A program made the translations under genes and the position numbers. A stretch of 64,000 nt of DNA from an uncultured Muribaculaceae bacterium (GTDB lineage Bacteria > Bacteroidota > Bacteroidia > Bacteroidales > Muribaculaceae), in assembly GCA_910579675.1 (NCBI GenBank), contig CAJTUF010000012.1, positions 1 to 64,000 of the forward strand, read 5' to 3'. Positions within the stretch are counted from its first letter, which is position 1, and every line of letters begins with the position of its first letter. The notes beneath the pieces are model-generated. The model had not been told where the DNA came from and searched no databases. It saw nothing but the letters and a program-made list of their open reading frames with translations. Positions 53,173-62,228 of the stretch are shown here, piece after piece.

Positions 53173-54546
53173 TCATCTCACGAGGGTCTTCACGCCGTCG
53201 ATGATATAAAATCCAGAAGCGGGCACTGCACCATCGGGCAGGGGGCGCCCGTCGATTGTATATATCCCCTTGGCGCCCGGAGCGGCCTCATCGGCCCCCG
53301 GAGCGGCTATCCCCGCCGTCGGGTCGTAGCCGTCGAAGAGCTGGCGCATCACCGGGGCGAAGCTGTCGCTCCCCTCCACCTGCGCCGAGCGGGTGTAGCA
53401 CTGCGGCAGTCCCGCCGCGGTGTAGTCCACGCTCCCCTTCACCCACAGGTCGGTCTCGACGGGCGAGTCGGCGGGATCGGTGCTCCTCTCCTCGCTCCTG
53501 CTCTCGGTCAGCAGCCCGAACTCATCGTAGGCCGCCATCTCCATCTCCTCCTCCATATATCCCGTGGCGGGGTGGCGGGTAGTGATCAGCCGGGTATAGC
53601 TCCCGTAGCTGTCGGTATAGTCCATCTCCATCACCTCCTCCACCGGAGCGCCGTCGCTGTCGGTGCCGGTCGAGGTGGCCGTAAAGCTCCCCCGCTCTCC
53701 GTAGGTAACTGTCATGTCGAGCTCACACCCGTCGTCGTCGGTCATATGGCACGCCGTCATCCGGTTTGATCTCGTGTAGAGGTCGGTGAGCATCAATATC
53801 TGATTGTCGCAGGCCTCAAATTTCATGCCCGTGAGCTCAACCGCATCGTCGAGCGCCACGCCGCTGTCGCCGTCGTCGGAGGCCACGAAGCTCTTCACCG
53901 CCACCGGATAGTCGCCGGTGCCGTAGCTTATCTCCAGCCACTCATATTCGAGCGGCAGATCGTCGGCATCCAGCACCCGGGGCTTGACCGCGGTGACGCG
54001 TCCGCGCTCGTCGCGGGTCACCTCCACATCGAGGGTCACTCTCCAGGCGCTCCACGAGCCGTCGGGGCGCGAGCTCCGCTCCTCTATCTTCACCGGATAG
54101 CTCGTCACAATCGGGTCGTAAGTTATATGCATCTGCTCGAGTGCGTTGTCAAAGGCGCCCACCGTCACCGTGTCGGGCAGCTCCGACTTCTCGCTCTCGT
54201 AGCCGAGACGTATGGTGTAGGCCGCGCTCCCGGTGGCCGGCGGCAAAGCCGTGGTGATAGCTGTGGCGCGGTGCTGCTCGTCGTAGGTTATCGAGGTCGA
54301 GCTCACCGTGCTCCACACCCCGGTGGAGTGGTCGAGGCTCTGCGTCACTATCAGGCCGGGATACCATCCCGCCTTGCCGCCGGGCAGAAGCATGTCGAGC
54401 GAGCGGCCAAGGTCGAGCGGAGCGGCGCTCCGGCCCGGTATGGCGCGGGCCGCCGGGTGGCGATGGGTAAGTGATGGCAGGGGCGAGGCGGCCACACCAG
54501 TGGCGCCAAGCGCTATAGTTGCGGCAAGAGGCAGAATAAGTTTCAT
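53173..54546 (-). CDS. Secreted protein with possible type IX sorting end
   Basis: 457 aa from ATG 54546; unrecognised. Signal MKLILPLAATIALGATGVAA. The body contains many short beta-rich segments of the form YDEQHRATAI, TYGERGSFTATSTG and AAYDEFGLLTESRS, reminiscent of loosely repeated YD-type or RHS-like strands in Bacteroidota surface proteins. The last 35 residues (AKGIYTIDGRPLPDG, then ASGFYIIDGVKTLVR) resemble the end of a type IX secretion C-terminal domain, so it may be cargo for the PorU system. The start at 54579 is upstream of the signal and overlaps the promoter, so it is rejected. Confidence 0.65.
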   Translation of the reverse strand: MKLILPLAATIALGATGVAASPLPSLTHRHPAARAIPGRSAAPLDLGRSLDMLLPGGKAGWYPGLIVTQSLDHSTGVWSTVSSTSITYDEQHRATAITTALPPATGSAAYTIRLGYESEKSELPDTVTVGAFDNALEQMHITYDPIVTSYPVKIEERSSRPDGSWSAWRVTLDVEVTRDERGRVTAVKPRVLDADDLPLEYEWLEISYGTGDYPVAVKSFVASDDGDSGVALDDAVELTGMKFEACDNQILMLTDLYTRSNRMTACHMTDDDGCELDMTVTYGERGSFTATSTGTDSDGAPVEEVMEMDYTDSYGSYTRLITTRHPATGYMEEEMEMAAYDEFGLLTESRSEERSTDPADSPVETDLWVKGSVDYTAAGLPQCYTRSAQVEGSDSFAPVMRQLFDGYDPTAGIAAPGADEAAPGAKGIYTIDGRPLPDGAVPASGFYIIDGVKTLVR

Positions 54547-54576
54547 AGCAAGGGACAGATTGGATTGATTATTTCG

Positions 54577-54608
54577 CAAATCTACTCCAAATTATCCTTT
54601 CCCACAAA
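54577..54608 (-). promoter_or_regulatory. Promoter of the secreted protein gene
   Basis: Minus strand: TTTG (54605-54608), 20-nt spacer, TAGATTTG (54577-54584). It begins only a few bases after the terminator of the susC/susD operon. Confidence 0.8.
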
Positions 54609-54609
54609 T

Positions 54610-54645
54610 AAAAAAAGCTCCGGGAGCGAAAATCGCTTCCGGAGC
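54610..54645 (-). terminator. Rho-independent terminator of susC2/susD2 operon
   Basis: Arms GCTCCGGGAGCGA (54617-54629) and TCGCTTCCGGAGC (54633-54645) pair with one G-T; on the minus strand the hairpin is followed by a run of seven T residues. Confidence 0.88.
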
Positions 54646-54678
54646 AGTATTATTCAGCTGCGGTGTGCAGCATAAGGA

Positions 54679-56712
54679 TCAGTCAAGGCTCTCGGCGGGC
54701 TGACCACTATAGATGGGCCAACCGGGATTCTGATAGATAACCGAGGTTGCAGCGTTCTTGTCGGGGCTTGCAGTCTCAAGTGCGAGTGTGCCGATGGGCG
54801 AGAGATAGTGGGCGCGGGTGAAGCGGTAGCCATCCCATACAGGGTTGCCGCCTACCTGTGAGATCTGGTAGGGACGTACATAGGCGCTGGCTGACTCCGA
54901 CGACATATTGCTCTCGTTGCTGTTGGCGTCAACAGTGGGTACGATATATTCGCCACCCTCGGTCTTCATGGCCAGAGGGCTGTTGGGGTCGTTGTAAACG
55001 GTGCCCCAATACTTGATACCCTCGATCTGATAGGGGGTGTTGATCATCTGGTCGAGTGCGCACCAGCGGCGGAGGTCCATCATGCGGAGAGCCTCGGCGC
55101 AGAGCTCGTTGCGGCGCTCGCGGCGAACGTTGTAGAGCAGCGGGCTGATGAGAGCGCCATGCGAGTAGGCACCCCAGTCACCCTTAGCCTCTTCTGCCAT
55201 GTTGGTTGCGGCTACAGTCTTGTTGTAGTCGGCATCAACCTTGGCGCGGTTGCGGAGAGCGGCCCAGTAGCCGGCGGCGGTGCCGTCGACATTGCCGTTC
55301 TTCTCAACGCATGCCTCCATGTAGTTGAGGAGAGCCTCAGCTGCGCGGAATATGATAGAGCCGGTGGTCGACTGCAGGTTGCCCTGAGCCTGGGCATAGT
55401 TGTAAGCCTGACCCTTCTTCACGGCCCAGCCGGTGGGGCAGCAGGTGAGGTCTTCACCGCCAAACATCCAGCCCATGCGGTATTCGGCGGGCGAGTTGCC
55501 GTCGAGGCCGTAGGTGATGATGGAGTGGTCGGTCTTGGTGAAGATCTGGATGCGCGAGTCGCGGCCCTGGAGGGTAGCGGTCACACCCTGATCTTCCCAT
55601 GCGGGATCATAGCCTGAGCCGGCAGCGTAGATGGGGAGGCCGTTGCGCATGAGGAAGGATGCCACCATGCCGCGGGTCCAGCCCGAACCACCTGCGTTTT
55701 TCTGGAACTGAGCCTGCATCTGGGTTACAACGCCCTGCGAGAGGCTGTAAGCACGATAGAGGAGCACCTCATCGTAAGCGCCCGAGTTGTCGGCGCTGAA
55801 CATGCAGTAGTAGGGGTTGAGTTCGCTAAAGCCGGGGCCCATGCCCTCGGGGGTGTCGGTGTTCTCTACGAGATTGCCTACAAACTTGTCGCCCACGAGC
55901 TTGGCCGATGCCATTGCCTCGGTGAGGAAGTAGTTGATCTCGGAGTCGATGTCAAAGCCGTTGAGATCGGCGCTGTTGCCGGGCCAGCCGGGTCCGCCGG
56001 GTACCAGAGCAGTGCCCTTGTGGTACTTGAGCCATGTGCCCTCGAAGAGAGCCACGCGGCTGCGGAAGAGGTTGGCGCAGTCCTTGGTCAGACCGTTCTT
56101 GCCGTAGGCCGATGCCTCGGGGAGCAGACGGGCAGCCTCGGTGAGGTGGTCAAGGATATAGCGGGCCACCTGGTTGCGGGGCTTGCGCTTCGATGCCTCA
56201 AGGGTGATCTCCTTATCGTCGGGCAGCACGCCGTCGAGGATAGGATAGTCGCCGATGGCCTGATAGCCTGCCCAATATGTGTAGGCGAGGAAGAAGTGGG
56301 CCTCACCCATAGCCTGGTCGATCTGGGCCTGTGCGCCGGTGATATTGCCGGCATCATAGTTGGGCTGGGCGTACTCGAGGAAGTAGTTAAGACCGCGGAT
56401 ATTGCCGAAGCCCCAGTTGTCGTTACCGCTGCCCACACGCCATTCGCCGGGAGCGAAGCGGCTGCTTGCCGAGCGGCCGGCCTGATTGTCGGTGCCGTTG
56501 TCGCTCGAGAAGGTGCCGAGGCCATAGGCATTGTCCGAATGGGAGGGGAGGATGGTATAGTAGTTCAAGGTATAAGCCTTGAGATTGTCTGCGGAGGTGA
56601 AGTAGTTTTCCGGGATAAGCTTATCCTGGGGCTCCTTGTCGAGGTAGTCGTTACATGCCGAGAGGCCGACCACCGCCGCAGTGGCAAGAAGCAGATTGAT
56701 ATATTTTCTCAT
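54679..56712 (-). CDS. susD: SusD/RagB family glycan-binding lipoprotein 2
   Basis: 677 aa, at the long end for SusD. Lipobox VVGLSAC then NDYLDKEPQDKLIPENYFTS. HFFLAYTYWAGYQAIGDYPI, RRERRNELCAEALRMMDLRR and ALETASPDKNAATSVIYQNP-type C-terminal segments support the family. It lies 23 nt after susC2 and ends in a strong terminator, so this operon has just two genes. Confidence 0.93.
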   Translation of the reverse strand: MRKYINLLLATAAVVGLSACNDYLDKEPQDKLIPENYFTSADNLKAYTLNYYTILPSHSDNAYGLGTFSSDNGTDNQAGRSASSRFAPGEWRVGSGNDNWGFGNIRGLNYFLEYAQPNYDAGNITGAQAQIDQAMGEAHFFLAYTYWAGYQAIGDYPILDGVLPDDKEITLEASKRKPRNQVARYILDHLTEAARLLPEASAYGKNGLTKDCANLFRSRVALFEGTWLKYHKGTALVPGGPGWPGNSADLNGFDIDSEINYFLTEAMASAKLVGDKFVGNLVENTDTPEGMGPGFSELNPYYCMFSADNSGAYDEVLLYRAYSLSQGVVTQMQAQFQKNAGGSGWTRGMVASFLMRNGLPIYAAGSGYDPAWEDQGVTATLQGRDSRIQIFTKTDHSIITYGLDGNSPAEYRMGWMFGGEDLTCCPTGWAVKKGQAYNYAQAQGNLQSTTGSIIFRAAEALLNYMEACVEKNGNVDGTAAGYWAALRNRAKVDADYNKTVAATNMAEEAKGDWGAYSHGALISPLLYNVRRERRNELCAEALRMMDLRRWCALDQMINTPYQIEGIKYWGTVYNDPNSPLAMKTEGGEYIVPTVDANSNESNMSSESASAYVRPYQISQVGGNPVWDGYRFTRAHYLSPIGTLALETASPDKNAATSVIYQNPGWPIYSGQPAESLD

Positions 56713-56735
56713 TGTTGATAAGAGATGCGGTTTGA

Positions 56736-59700
56736 TTAGAAGGTCACGTTAAGACCGAAGGAGAATACACGCGAGAGGGGGTAAACCTTACCGAAGCCAT
56801 AGCCGCTGTTGTATGCCTCGATCAGCTCGGGATCACCCATATCGGTGAAGTTGGTGATGGTGGCGAGGTTTTCACCCGACACGAAGATGCGTGCGCGGTC
56901 GATATAAGCCTTGCGGGTAAGCGTCTGGGGAAGGGTGTAGCCGATGGTCACGTTCTTCAGGCGGCAGTAAGCTGCGTTCTGGAGATAACGGGTCTGAGTC
57001 TGAGTGTTGTTGGGGCCGCCCCAGTTTACACGGGGATAGTAGGCATCGACATTGGGGCCGAGGGGATCGGTGGTGTCGGCTGCGCGGAAGTAGTCGAGCT
57101 GAGGTTTGTAGACAACAGCCTGCCACTTGCCACCGGTGCCACCAACTACACCAAACATCATTGGGCCACTTGCCCAGTAATCACGCTTGCCTACACCCTG
57201 GAAGAAGATCTTCACGTCGAAGCCCTTCCACGATGCGTCGAGGTTAAGACCGAAGCTATAGCGCGGGGTGGTGTTACCGATAACCTTATAGTCGCCCGAG
57301 TTCTCAACGGTGTTGACAGGGATCGCCTTGGCATCGGGGTTATTGACAACATCTTCGTAACCTGCATCGCCGGGGATATAATACTTGCCATTGAGCTTGT
57401 ACATACCTTCGATACCGTTGTTGATCTTGCCATCGCCGTTGAGGTCGGCATACATCACGTCACCGGCGGTCCAGCCGCTGTTGGCAATCCACGATTGATT
57501 AACCTTCGAGAGGTGCTCCTGCATCTCGGCGTCGGTCTTGGCGATGCCTACAGTAGTAAGACCCCAGATCTCGCCGAGCTTCTTGCCCGACCAATAATTC
57601 TGAGTGAGGCTGTAGGTTTCGTTGTTGGGATACTCGTCTACAGTCACAGTGTGGTCGTAGAGGTTGGCGGTGATGCCATAGTTGAAGTCGCCGATGCGGT
57701 CGCGCCAGCTGATGGTGAGCTCCCAACCCTTTGAGGTCATCGAGAGGTTGTTGACATTAGGCACGCTTGCACCGAATACTCCGGGAAGGGTGGCGCCGGG
57801 GCCTACCATGTCGACTGTCTTACGGTTGTAGTAGTCGAAGCTACCGGTCAGACGGTTGTTGAGGAAGCCGAAGTCAAAACCGATATCCCAGGTGCGGTTC
57901 TTTTCCCATGTGAGGGTCGACGATACGAGGCCGGGCATCGAAGCGATGTTGCCCTTGTTGCCACCGTTGATAAGCCAGCCGGAAGAGGCGGGCGAGTAGC
58001 CCATAGCCACATAGGTGGGATACCAGTTGTCGGTGTTCTGGTTGCCGAGCTTACCCCATGAGTAGCGGAGCTTGAACTGGTTCCACACGCTGTTGAGGCT
58101 CTCGAAGAAGCTCTCCTGAGCCACATTCCAACCGAGTGAGAACGAGGGGCTCCATGTCCAGCGGGTAGCGGAGCGGAAACGTGAGGAGCCGTCGTAGCGG
58201 AGGTTACCCTCTATGAGGTAGCGGCCCTGATAGTCGTAGTTGATACGGCCAAACCAGCCTGCGGTCGACCATGAGGCGGCACCACCGCTCACGCGCTGGT
58301 TCTTGCCATCGGTAGTGGTGAGGAAGGGGAGGCCGTTGATGATACCGGTGTTCTGGGCCGAGAAGTCCTTGTTCTGAAGCCACTCGCTCTGGAAGCCGGC
58401 CATGATCTTGAAGTTATGGTCTTCGGCAAAGGTGCGCGAGTAGTCGGCATACACGTTGGGGTTGAAGTAGTTGGAGCGGATGTTGTACTCATACACTCGG
58501 CTGCCCACACCACCTGCGCCGTAGGGATAACCGTTAGGGTTGCGGTCGTAGGGGTTGCCGTCGCAGTCCCAGCCGTGGGCCTGCTGCACATCCTGCGACT
58601 GATACGAATGGTTGGTGCGGTAGTTGAACTCGGCGTTGATGTTGAGGCCTTCGAGGGGGTGGATGCGGAAGGCAAACTGCTGGTCGAGCTTATCCTCGGT
58701 GGTCTTGAAGCGGCCGCCATTCTGCATACCGTCGATAAACGATTCTACAACGGGATAGCCGTTGGGGTCGTGGGTCGGGATGATCGGCCAGTAGCGGGCG
58801 ATGTTGTGATACATCTCATTGCTTGCGTAGTTCGACACAAACGAGGGAGCATCGTAGTTGCCGCGGTACCAGCGGGTGCTGTAGCCAAACGAGAGCCACT
58901 TGGTGAGGTTCACGTTGATCTTGGCGTTGATGGTGTAGCGGTGCTGGCTGTCGTCGCCCCAGCGGAGGATACCCTCCTGGCTCAGGAGGTTGCCGGAGAA
59001 GTAGAAGTCATACTTGTCGTTGCCGCCGGTGGCCGAGATGTTGTGCTCCTGGGCAAAGGCGGTCTTGCCGAAGTGTTCGTCGAGCCAGTCGGTGTTGCCC
59101 ATAGGCAGGAGGTTGTTCTCGTCCCATACCTCCCAGTGGTTGTTGGTCGGGTTGCGGAACATGGTGATGAGGCTCGGATCGCTCTGAACTCGCTTCAGAT
59201 AGTCGAGCTGGTCGTTAGAGAACCAGATCTGACGGTTGGCGATAGCAGCCTGATTCATGGCTACGGCCCACTCGTAGGAGTTGGCCATCTCGGGCATGCG
59301 GGTCACATGGCTCCAGCGGAAGTTGTCGCTGTAGTTGATGGTCACCTTGCCGTCGCTGCCGCTCTTGGTGGTCACGAGGATCACACCGCCGGCTGCACGG
59401 CTACCGTAGATCGACGATGCTGCGGCATCTTTAAGGATCGAGATGTTTTCAACGTCGGCGGGGTTGAGCTGGTTGAGGTCGCCTTCCATGCCGTCGATGA
59501 GAACGAGGGGGCTTACCGACGAACCGGAACCGATGGTACCGGTACCGCGGATATTCATTGAGCGGGCTGCACCGAGCTGACCACCGCGGCTGGAGCCGAG
59601 CACGTCAAGACCGGCAGCCATGCCCTGGAGTGCGTCGGCCACGGTGTTGACCGGGCGGGCGGCGATCTCCTTGGCGCTCACGGTCGACACGGCGCCCGTG

Positions 59701-60089
59701 AGGTTGGCCTTCTTCTGCGAACCGAAACCAACCACCACGACTTCGTCGAGCATGTTGTTTTCGGAGAGAATAACGTTGATGTTCTGACCGTTCCAGGTTA
59801 CTGTCACTGTCTCGTAGCCCACATAAGAGATACGGACGGTGGAACCGACGGGCACATTGGCGAGAGCAAACTCACCGTCGATATTTGTGCTGCCGCCGAT
59901 AGTTGTACCGAGCACGACAACACTGGCGCCGATCATGGGCTCGCCCTCTGAATCGGTCACCACACCCTTACACGTTTCGGTAGCGGGTTGCACTGCTGCG
60001 GGAGCCTCGGCGGGCGCTGCATAGACGGCGCCTACGGAAGCTGTGGCGCCTGCAAGCGCAACGGCCAACGTCTTAAGATGATTGGTCAT
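56736..60089 (-). CDS. susC: SusC/RagA family TonB-linked outer membrane transporter 2
   Basis: 1,117 aa. Signal (LAVALAGATASVGAVYAAPA), carboxypeptidase-like domain (GVVTDSEGEPMIGASVVVLG), TonB-box region (NMLDEVVVVGFGSQKKANLT), plug (LQGMAAGLDVLGSSRGGQLG) and a barrel ending YPLSRVFSFGLNVTF. Together with the SusD partner it imports glycan fragments. The nearest enzyme genes are GH110 and GH16, both in separate units on the same strand. Confidence 0.95.
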   Translation of the reverse strand: MTNHLKTLAVALAGATASVGAVYAAPAEAPAAVQPATETCKGVVTDSEGEPMIGASVVVLGTTIGGSTNIDGEFALANVPVGSTVRISYVGYETVTVTWNGQNINVILSENNMLDEVVVVGFGSQKKANLTGAVSTVSAKEIAARPVNTVADALQGMAAGLDVLGSSRGGQLGAARSMNIRGTGTIGSGSSVSPLVLIDGMEGDLNQLNPADVENISILKDAAASSIYGSRAAGGVILVTTKSGSDGKVTINYSDNFRWSHVTRMPEMANSYEWAVAMNQAAIANRQIWFSNDQLDYLKRVQSDPSLITMFRNPTNNHWEVWDENNLLPMGNTDWLDEHFGKTAFAQEHNISATGGNDKYDFYFSGNLLSQEGILRWGDDSQHRYTINAKINVNLTKWLSFGYSTRWYRGNYDAPSFVSNYASNEMYHNIARYWPIIPTHDPNGYPVVESFIDGMQNGGRFKTTEDKLDQQFAFRIHPLEGLNINAEFNYRTNHSYQSQDVQQAHGWDCDGNPYDRNPNGYPYGAGGVGSRVYEYNIRSNYFNPNVYADYSRTFAEDHNFKIMAGFQSEWLQNKDFSAQNTGIINGLPFLTTTDGKNQRVSGGAASWSTAGWFGRINYDYQGRYLIEGNLRYDGSSRFRSATRWTWSPSFSLGWNVAQESFFESLNSVWNQFKLRYSWGKLGNQNTDNWYPTYVAMGYSPASSGWLINGGNKGNIASMPGLVSSTLTWEKNRTWDIGFDFGFLNNRLTGSFDYYNRKTVDMVGPGATLPGVFGASVPNVNNLSMTSKGWELTISWRDRIGDFNYGITANLYDHTVTVDEYPNNETYSLTQNYWSGKKLGEIWGLTTVGIAKTDAEMQEHLSKVNQSWIANSGWTAGDVMYADLNGDGKINNGIEGMYKLNGKYYIPGDAGYEDVVNNPDAKAIPVNTVENSGDYKVIGNTTPRYSFGLNLDASWKGFDVKIFFQGVGKRDYWASGPMMFGVVGGTGGKWQAVVYKPQLDYFRAADTTDPLGPNVDAYYPRVNWGGPNNTQTQTRYLQNAAYCRLKNVTIGYTLPQTLTRKAYIDRARIFVSGENLATITNFTDMGDPELIEAYNSGYGFGKVYPLSRVFSFGLNVTF

Positions 60090-60256
60090 AGGTTTGATAG
60101 TTACTTCACCGATGCGGCCTCTGACAATGGAGATTGGTCTGGAGGTCGCGCCGGTGTTGGTTAATTATTTAAGGTTGTTGTTTTTATAGTTTTTGTTTTG
60201 TAACATAAGGTCTATAGCAGGTGGCAATCTGGAATAGTTAGTTCCTCATGATTTTG

Positions 60257-60264
60257 CAAATTTA
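60257..60264 (-). promoter_or_regulatory. -7 element of the susC2/susD2 operon
   Basis: Minus-strand TAAATTTG at 60257-60264, matching the consensus; ATTG at 60283-60286 is a weak -33 candidate. The leader would be about 160 nt. No gene is supported in 60090-60936. Confidence 0.55.
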
Positions 60265-60480
60265 AATACTTTTTTTCATTTCCAATCATTTTTTTTGAAA
60301 AAATAAGTTGCCCACATTCCCCGAAGCTCCCTAATTGCAAGCTACTATAGCCACTACGCTCCCCCCACCCCCTCTTTACACTTTTTCACATAAAATATCC
60401 CAATCCCCGCGGCCTTGTAGGGATGCACCACGGTGCATCCGCCCGGCGACGATGCAGGGACGAGGCGCCCATCCCGCCCA

Positions 60481-60778
60481 AGGAGCTCGGCTGACGCTGA
60501 GCAAGAGGATGGGGAGCCGCACCAACCTGCGGCTGCGGCGGCTACGCGCGCTCTTGCCGCAGGCTACCCAAAAGGAACGCCCCCAAAGGGGCTTTGGGCG
60601 CTACGCGCCTACCGCGACAACCCGGCCAAAAGCTCCCCACGCGACGCCCACCCGGCGCATAGCGCCCAAGCCGCGTAGCGGCGCACCTGAGGGGTAGCCT
60701 CACTCAAAGGCGCGCGTAGCCGCCGCAGAGTGAGGTCAAGGGGCGCAAAGAAAATTGCTCAGCGTCAGCCGAGCTCCT
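60481..60778. repeat. Dispersed structured repeat, copy 3 (best preserved)
   Basis: 298-bp element with perfect 24-bp terminal inverted repeats at 60481-60504 and 60755-60778, which contain GAGCTCGGCTGACGCTGAGC. Inside, the constant-loop hairpin occurs twice in opposite orientation: 60526-60563 with stem CCTGCGGC/GCCGCAGG and 60698-60735 with stem CCTCACTC/GAGTGAGG. Both enclose the same 22-nt loop, one being the reverse complement of the other with one or two changes. A second hairpin with arms near CGCCCCCAAA/TTTGGGCG lies between. It encodes no convincing protein. Confidence 0.85.
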
Positions 60779-60816
60779 CCCCGCGACGCCCACCCCGGCA
60801 CTTTTTCGTCAAAAAT

Positions 60817-60848
60817 ATTGCCAAAAGGAGCTAAATGTATTAAATTTG
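60817..60848 (+). promoter_or_regulatory. Promoter of the ftsX operon
   Basis: ATTG at 60817-60820, a 20-nt spacer and TAAATTTG at 60841-60848. It leaves about 80 nt of leader before ATG 60937. Confidence 0.65.
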
Positions 60849-60936
60849 CAGCAAATTGGCCCCGAGTGGGCCTACTTGAAAGCCCGGAGCCGACATCCCC
60901 TTTCTTTTATCCTCTTTTTCAAGCCATTTAACTATA

Positions 60937-61839
60937 ATGAGCAGACACCAAAGCCGCCCTATCCGCCGCGGCCTTCCTACCCTGAGCACTCAGGCCACGG
61001 CAGTTGTGTCGGTGGCGATGGTGCTCCTTATCCTCGGCATCGTGTCGCTGCTGGCCGTTGCCGCCCGCAGCATCGGGTCGGAGGTGCGCAGCGCCGTGGG
61101 CTATGTGGCTCTCGTCAGGGAGAGCGCTTCACCCGACGAAAAGGAGTCGCTGCGACAACTCCTCGAGAGCGCTCCTTCTACCTCCTCAGCTTCCTACGCC
61201 TCGCCCGACGAGGTGCTGCAACGCTGGCAGACTCTGCAGCCCGCCGATTCGTCGGCCTCCGACATCATTTCTATCATAGGCATCAACCCCTTTACCGCCG
61301 AATGGGAGGTGAAGGTCAAGGAGCAATATGCCTCGACCGACTCCCTGACTGCCGTAACCGACATCGTCAAGGCCCACCCGGCGGTGGAGGAGGTGGTGAT
61401 GCACCGCGAGATGATCGACGCCATCAACTCGACCATCGACACCATCACTCTGGCCCTCCTCATTGTGGCCGCGGCGCTGCTGCTCATCTCAGTGGCTCTG
61501 ATCAACAACACGGTGAGGCTGAGTGTCTACTCCCGCCGCTTCACCATCCACACCATGAAGCTCGTCGGAGCAACCGCCGGATATATACGCCGCCCATTCA
61601 TCGCCGCCAATATCATAGGCGGAATCATCGCGGCTCTCATAGCCTATGCCATCCTCGCCATGCTCCTCTACTACTGCCGGGCCATCGATCCGGTGGTCAC
61701 TCAATATCTCACGGCCGAAAGCATGGCCCTCACCGGCCTCGGCATGCTCGTGGCCGGCGTGGCCATATGCGGATCAGCCGCCCTTTTTGCCGCAAACAAG
61801 TATATACGACTGAGCTACGACAGGATGTTTGGCAACTGA
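60937..61839 (+). CDS. ftsX: Cell division protein FtsX
   Basis: 300 aa membrane partner of the FtsE ATPase, controlling septal peptidoglycan hydrolases. First helix at about residues 22-43 (AVVSVAMVLLILGIVSLLAV), an extracytoplasmic domain, then three helices from about 165 (LALLIVAAALLLISVALINN, then NIIGGIIAALIAYAILAMLL and GLGMLVAGVAICGSAALFAA). NNTVRLSVYSRRFTIHTMKL and VGATAGYIRRPF are the FtsX signature. The ftsE gene is not adjacent. First gene of an envelope and tRNA-modification cluster. Confidence 0.92.
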   Translation: MSRHQSRPIRRGLPTLSTQATAVVSVAMVLLILGIVSLLAVAARSIGSEVRSAVGYVALVRESASPDEKESLRQLLESAPSTSSASYASPDEVLQRWQTLQPADSSASDIISIIGINPFTAEWEVKVKEQYASTDSLTAVTDIVKAHPAVEEVVMHREMIDAINSTIDTITLALLIVAAALLLISVALINNTVRLSVYSRRFTIHTMKLVGATAGYIRRPFIAANIIGGIIAALIAYAILAMLLYYCRAIDPVVTQYLTAESMALTGLGMLVAGVAICGSAALFAANKYIRLSYDRMFGN

Positions 61840-61895
61840 CCGCACACCCTTAGCCTGAGTCAACTCCTCAACAATATAATCCATAACACCAACCT

Positions 61896-62228
61896 ATGGC
61901 AATCACAACCCCTACTACCGACTCCGCCTCATCCGGCGCTCAGGGAGCAGCAAAGCTCATCAAGGAGCGCCTCCCTCTGACCCGCCTCAACTTCATACTC
62001 ATGGGCGCCGCTATCCTCGTGATAGTGGTCGGTTTTCTGCTCATGACAGGTGAGCCCTCGGGTGCCGACACCTTCAACCCCGACATCTTCTCGACCCGCC
62101 GCATTGTGGTGGGCCCCACCGTCACCTTCCTCGGCTACATCTTCATGGGCGCGGCAATCATGTGGCCCTCGCGTCGCCGCGGCACCAACGCAGGTAATGA
62201 TTCACCCAACGAAGCCTCTGAAGCATGA
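61896..62228 (+). CDS. DUF3098 family membrane protein
   Basis: 110 aa. The DUF3098 core is LPLTRLNFILMGAAILVIVV, then GFLLMTGEPSGADTFNPDIF and RRIVVGPTVTFLGYIFMGAA, giving two transmembrane helices. In Bacteroidota this gene regularly sits between ftsX and uppP, as here. Function unknown. Its TGA overlaps the uppP ATG by 4 nt. Confidence 0.88.
   Translation: MAITTPTTDSASSGAQGAAKLIKERLPLTRLNFILMGAAILVIVVGFLLMTGEPSGADTFNPDIFSTRRIVVGPTVTFLGYIFMGAAIMWPSRRRGTNAGNDSPNEASEA

Noticed and set aside
58416..59561. 381-codon plus-strand frame inside susC2
   Set aside because: Antisense to a well-conserved SusC plug region; composition is Gly/Val/Ala biased and no family is recognised.
60421..60700. 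Short Arg/Pro-rich proteins encoded in the repeat block
   Set aside because: Frames are not conserved between repeat copies, while the hairpin structure is.
60846..61853. Longer alternative frame over ftsX
   Set aside because: Arg/Pro/His-rich translation; the +1 frame from 60937 gives a clear FtsX.
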